Shown here: one piece after another, positions 22,385-25,662 of the stretch
How positions within the stretch are numbered: position 1 is the first letter of the stretch
Layout of the letters: each line of letters begins with the position of its first letter
NCBI GenBank assembly: GCA_031275395.1
Contig: JAISOU010000070.1
Span: 1-25,662, forward strand
Source: Helicobacteraceae bacterium
GTDB taxonomy: Bacteria > Campylobacterota > Campylobacteria > Campylobacterales > SZUA-545
Direction: 5' to 3'
Length of the DNA: 25,662 bases
Notes under the pieces: generated by a model
Databases searched by the model: none
What the model was told of the DNA's origin: nothing
Seen by the model: the letters and a program-made list of their open reading frames with translations, nothing else
Position numbers and translations under genes: made by a program

Positions 22385-23017
22385 ATGAGAAAAACAATAT
22401 ATCCCGTATTAGCGGCGCTCGCGCTGACGATCGGTTGCTCTCAAAAAGACGTTTCCAACCAAAGCGCGGAGTATTGGTATCGGCAGGTTTCCGAGCAGAT
22501 CGCAAGAGGCGCTTTGGAGCTTGCGGGCGATCGCTACTCCAGTTTGGCGGGAGAGCATTTCGGATCGCCGCTTTTAGCGGAAGCTACGATGATGATGGCG
22601 TTAGCCCATATGGACGCGGAGGAGTATCTGTTGGCCAATTTTTATCTGGACGAATACGCCAAACGTTTTGGCGCCGCGCGCGATTCGGATCGAATCGCCT
22701 ATCTGAAGCTGCTTTCAGACTATCGCGGAATTAAACGCGCCCTGCGCGATCAAAAGCTGATTTTGGACGTTATGGAGCGATCGGAGAGTTTTGTAAGCCG
22801 TTTTGGTTCTAGCGAATTGAAGCCTTTCGCGGCGGCGATCAACGTCAAAACAAAGCTGATGAATAACGAGCTTAGTAAAAACGTAGCCGCCCTATATTTG
22901 CGGCGGGACAAAGAAAAAGCGGCGCAATACTACGAAAAACAGGGCGAGTTCAAACCGATCGAAGACGGCAAGCTAGAATCGTCGAAAAGCTGGTGGCTTA
23001 GAAGTTGGTTTGAGTGA
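22385..23017 (+). CDS. bamD: Outer membrane protein assembly lipoprotein BamD
   Basis: BamD is the essential lipoprotein of the BAM complex, which inserts beta-barrel proteins in the outer membrane. The 210-aa precursor has a lipoprotein signal peptide with lipobox LTIGC, so C18 is the lipidated residue. TPR-like helical repeats follow: YWYRQVSEQIARGALELAGDRYSSLAGEHFGSPLLAEA and EYLLANFYLDEYAKRFG match the BamD/YfiO pattern. GAGG four nt before the ATG and TAAAAT at 22350-22355 give a plausible promoter. It overlaps lon by 4 nt, an order (bamD-lon) I recall from C. jejuni. Confidence 0.88.
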   Translation: MRKTIYPVLAALALTIGCSQKDVSNQSAEYWYRQVSEQIARGALELAGDRYSSLAGEHFGSPLLAEATMMMALAHMDAEEYLLANFYLDEYAKRFGAARDSDRIAYLKLLSDYRGIKRALRDQKLILDVMERSESFVSRFGSSELKPFAAAINVKTKLMNNELSKNVAALYLRRDKEKAAQYYEKQGEFKPIEDGKLESSKSWWLRSWFE

Positions 23018-25428
23018 TAGAAGCTATGCAAAAAGTCAGTTTTCCCGCTACGATACCGTTGATTATCGAAAGCGATCTGTTTTTATATCCGTTTATGATC
23101 TCGCCGCTTTTTTTAAGCGACGAAAGCGCGATCGCGGCGGCGCACGAAGCCTTCGCAAACCAAACGCCCGTTTTGATCGTAGCGGCTAAAGAGGGGGGAT
23201 CGGGCTTTTACGACGCGGGCACGATCGGGCTGATTATGCGCAAGCAGACCTTGCCCGATAAGCGCGTAAAAGCTCTGTTTCAAGGCTTTTCGCGGGGGCG
23301 GATCAACGAGTCTGCGCCCGCGGTTACAAAAGGGCGCGTTATCTTTGTCAGCGTTTCGGAGATCGAAAGCGAAATGTATGACAAAACGCAAATGGACGCG
23401 CTGGTCGAGAGCCTTAGAGAGAGCGCAAAATCGCTTTCGGCGGTTAATCCAAACTTTCCAAGCGACGTCTTGGGCGCGATCGCCGATTTTAGCGATCCAA
23501 ACCGCACGATCGACTTTATCGCCAGCGCGTTACGGCTTAACCATAGCGAATCATACGATCTGCTTATCGAAACGAACCCTGAAAAACGGGTGATGAAACT
23601 GCTTGAAATTATCGTTAGGCAAACCGAAACCGCGAAGTTGCAGCGCGAGATCAAAAGCAAGGTTCATAGCAAAATCGATCAGGTCAATCGCGAATACTTC
23701 TTAAAAGAGCAGCTAAAACAGATCAGAAAAGAGCTTGGCGAGGACACGCAACGCGACGAGGAGATCGAGGAATACCGCAAAAAACTCGACGCGAAAAAAG
23801 CCGCTATGGGCGAAGAGGGCTACAAAGAGATCAAAAAACAGCTTGATCGTCTTGGGCGCTCGCACCCAGACAGCGCGGATTCAAACCTGTTGCAAACGTA
23901 TATCGAATGGGCGCTGGAAACGCCTTTCGGGGAGTATTCCAAAAGCAGATTGAGCGTTTCGGCGGTAGAAAAGCGCTTGGCGATCGACCACTATGGATTG
24001 AAAAAACCAAAAGAGCGAATCGTAGAGTTTTTCGCCGCCAGAGAGCTTTTGGAGCGGCGTTCCGCAAACGCTAAGGAGATTCGCGGCGCGATTTTGTGTT
24101 TTGTGGGTCCGCCCGGGGTGGGCAAAACAAGTCTGGCGCACTCGATCGCCAAAGCCTTGAAACGCGAACTGGCAAGGATCGCTTTGGGCGGTATGGAGGA
24201 CGTAAACGAGCTTCGCGGACATCGCAGAACCTATATCGGCGCTATGCCCGGGCGCATTGTTCAGGGGCTGGTAAGCGCTAAAAGTATGAATCCCGTGATG
24301 ATCTTAGACGAGATCGACAAAGTAGGACGCACTATGCGCGGCGATCCGACGGCGGCTTTACTGGAGATACTCGATCCGGAGCAAAACGACCATTTCCGCG
24401 ACTACTATCTAAACTTTTCGATCGACCTTAGCCGCGTTATCTTTATAGCGACGGCAAACGATATAGGTTCTATTCCCGCGCCCCTGCGCGATCGTTTAGA
24501 GGCGATTTTTATAAGCAGCTACACGCCGCAAGAGAAGATCGAGATCGCAAAACGCTATCTGATCCCGCAGGAACTTAAGAAACACGGATTAAAAAAGGAA
24601 GAGGTTAAGTTTTCGCAGTCGGCTTTGCGCGATATGGCGGAGAAATACACCAAAGAGGCGGGCGTGCGAAACCTGCGAAGAGCGATCGCTCAGGTTTGCA
24701 GAAAAGCGGCGAAAATCCTACTGGAGGGCAAATCCGACGCCGTGTCGATCGGCTCTGAAAATATCAAAGATTACCTAGAAAAGATCGTTTATGAGATTGA
24801 GCGCGTAGGCAAAAAACAACTTGTGGGCGTGGTTAATGGGCTGGCTTGGACGCCGGTTGGCGGCGACGTGCTGAAGATCGAGGCGATCAAGATACGCGCC
24901 AATAACGGAGGATTGCAGCTAACGGGCAGTCTGGGCGACGTAATGAAAGAATCGGCGCAGATCGCTTACAGCGTCGTAAAAACGCTGATCGATGAGAAAA
25001 AGATCAAGATCGATGAGAAATCAATCCCAAAAAACCCCGAAGAGAAAAGCAAAAACATTACGCCAAACGCAAGCGAGATATACAACCGCCACGCTATACA
25101 CCTCCACGCTCCCGAAGGCGCTACGCCAAAAGACGGACCAAGCGCGGGTATGGCTATGGCGTGCGCGATCGCCTCGATATTAAGTGCCAAAGCGGCTAGA
25201 GGCGATATGGCTATGACGGGCGAATTGACGCTTACGGGCAGAATCATTCCGATCGGAGGGCTTAAAGAAAAGTTAATCGCGGCGCACCGCGCCAAGATGA
25301 AAACCGTTTTGATTCCGCAGAAAAACTACGAAGTCGATCTCGACGAGATCCCAAGCGAGGTAAAAGACAGCTTAGAAATTATCCCCGTTTCGCGCATAGA
25401 GGAGGCGATCGAACATACTCTGACGTAA
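23014..25428 (+). CDS. lon: ATP-dependent protease La (Lon)
   Basis: Lon is a cytoplasmic hexameric AAA+ serine protease that removes misfolded and regulatory proteins. The 804-aa product has the N-terminal substrate domain (from PLIIESDLFLYPFMISPLFL), a coiled coil (about 210-270), the AAA+ module with Walker A GPPGVGKT (365-372) and Walker B MILDEIDK, and the protease domain with catalytic S710 in DGPSAGM and K753 in GGLKEKL, 43 residues apart as in E. coli. The GTG at 23014 overlaps the bamD stop (GTGA) and implies coupling. The ATG at 23026 is an alternative start four residues in. Neither start has a strong ribosome binding site. Confidence 0.97.
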   Translation: MIEAMQKVSFPATIPLIIESDLFLYPFMISPLFLSDESAIAAAHEAFANQTPVLIVAAKEGGSGFYDAGTIGLIMRKQTLPDKRVKALFQGFSRGRINESAPAVTKGRVIFVSVSEIESEMYDKTQMDALVESLRESAKSLSAVNPNFPSDVLGAIADFSDPNRTIDFIASALRLNHSESYDLLIETNPEKRVMKLLEIIVRQTETAKLQREIKSKVHSKIDQVNREYFLKEQLKQIRKELGEDTQRDEEIEEYRKKLDAKKAAMGEEGYKEIKKQLDRLGRSHPDSADSNLLQTYIEWALETPFGEYSKSRLSVSAVEKRLAIDHYGLKKPKERIVEFFAARELLERRSANAKEIRGAILCFVGPPGVGKTSLAHSIAKALKRELARIALGGMEDVNELRGHRRTYIGAMPGRIVQGLVSAKSMNPVMILDEIDKVGRTMRGDPTAALLEILDPEQNDHFRDYYLNFSIDLSRVIFIATANDIGSIPAPLRDRLEAIFISSYTPQEKIEIAKRYLIPQELKKHGLKKEEVKFSQSALRDMAEKYTKEAGVRNLRRAIAQVCRKAAKILLEGKSDAVSIGSENIKDYLEKIVYEIERVGKKQLVGVVNGLAWTPVGGDVLKIEAIKIRANNGGLQLTGSLGDVMKESAQIAYSVVKTLIDEKKIKIDEKSIPKNPEEKSKNITPNASEIYNRHAIHLHAPEGATPKDGPSAGMAMACAIASILSAKAARGDMAMTGELTLTGRIIPIGGLKEKLIAAHRAKMKTVLIPQKNYEVDLDEIPSEVKDSLEIIPVSRIEEAIEHTLT

Positions 25429-25662
25429 TTTCTCGCCGTCCCCGCAACTTTAGCGTAGCCCCGCATTCCTCCGCGCCTACGCCCCGCGAAGCGCCCGCTC
25501 GCGGAGTGAAACGGAGGAGCGCAAGGCGCGAAGGACTTTAGCGTAGCGCGTACCCGCGCGTAAATCGCGAAGGAAGGCGGGAATCCCGATCATTCCCAAA
25601 CTCAGCCGCATTTCTACAATGCCAATCCAAACAAACCCGCATTGCAAGTATTGTCGCTAATA
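25429..25662. repeat. GC-rich repeated spacer after lon
   Basis: No gene is visible. ACTTTAGCGTAGC occurs twice (starting 25448 and 25536). CCTCCG and CGGAGG occur on either side of the central segment, CCGCATT occurs three times, and GGGAAT/ATTCCC forms a small inverted repeat near 25580. The style resembles an intergenic repeat element, but copy number in the genome cannot be judged from here. Confidence 0.4.

Noticed and set aside
1666-25172. Cyanobacterial origin suggested by the GCGATCGC octamer
   Set aside because: The gene content and protein signatures (GyrA, PglC, FlgA-UbiX, BamD-Lon, HemJ) point to Campylobacterota, so the octamer is treated as a shared sequence feature, not as evidence of ancestry.
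1-25662. CRISPR array, insertion sequence, integrase or prophage
   Set aside because: No regularly spaced direct repeats, no transposase or integrase motifs and no terminal inverted repeats framing a gene were seen on either strand.

Overview
The window looks like the chromosome of a Campylobacterota (Epsilonproteobacteria) bacterium. GyrA carries Thr where C. jejuni has Thr86. There is a PglC-type phosphoglycosyl transferase, a flgA-ubiX pair, a bamD-lon pair, an apt / small coiled-coil / rpiB order that I recall from Helicobacter, and small proteins of kinds I associate with this phylum. I cannot name a genus. All calls come from reading the sequence; no database search was run. The DNA is strikingly rich in GATC and CGATCG, and the octamer GCGATCGC appears at least 19 times, a HIP1-like signature otherwise known from cyanobacteria.

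Layout. 1-1209: truB and a small four-Cys protein on the minus strand, divergent from gyrA (1270-3741, GTG start). 3742-4287: no convincing gene; it holds a nested hairpin, a cluster of inverted repeats and a promoter. 4288-5759: an exported metallo-beta-lactamase-fold hydrolase and an unrecognised 193-aa protein. 5808-7283 (minus): a DHH-DHHA1 phosphoesterase with an unusual C-terminal extension. 7284-7716: AT-rich spacer. 7717-8847 (minus): a TIR-transmembrane protein with two repeated beta-rich C-terminal units, the most unusual gene here. 8981-9475: hsp20 behind a sigma70 promoter and a CIRCE (HrcA) operator. 9620-11230 (minus): an NFACT/RqcH-like gene and a small conserved protein. 11261-11878: pglC. 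11999-14067 (minus): hemJ and recJ. 14136-15719: bpt and an HD-GYP phosphodiesterase. 15720-16237: gene-poor, with a possible small RNA. 16238-16322: tRNA-Leu(CAA). 16438-17843: flgA-ubiX behind a possible sigma54 promoter. 17830-20846 (minus): rpiB, a coiled-coil protein, apt, trpB and mgsA, tightly packed. 20952-22273 (minus): an SPFH protein and NfeD. 22385-25428: bamD overlapping lon. 25429-25662: GC-rich repeated spacer.

Most of the window is housekeeping: DNA topology and repair (gyrA, recJ), tRNA modification (truB), protein quality control (hsp20, lon, the RqcH-like protein, bpt), haem synthesis (hemJ), envelope assembly (bamD, SPFH/NfeD, pglC) and flagellar assembly with c-di-GMP turnover (flgA, HD-GYP). 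The accessory-looking part is 5808-8847. I see no CRISPR array, transposase, integrase or rRNA gene.
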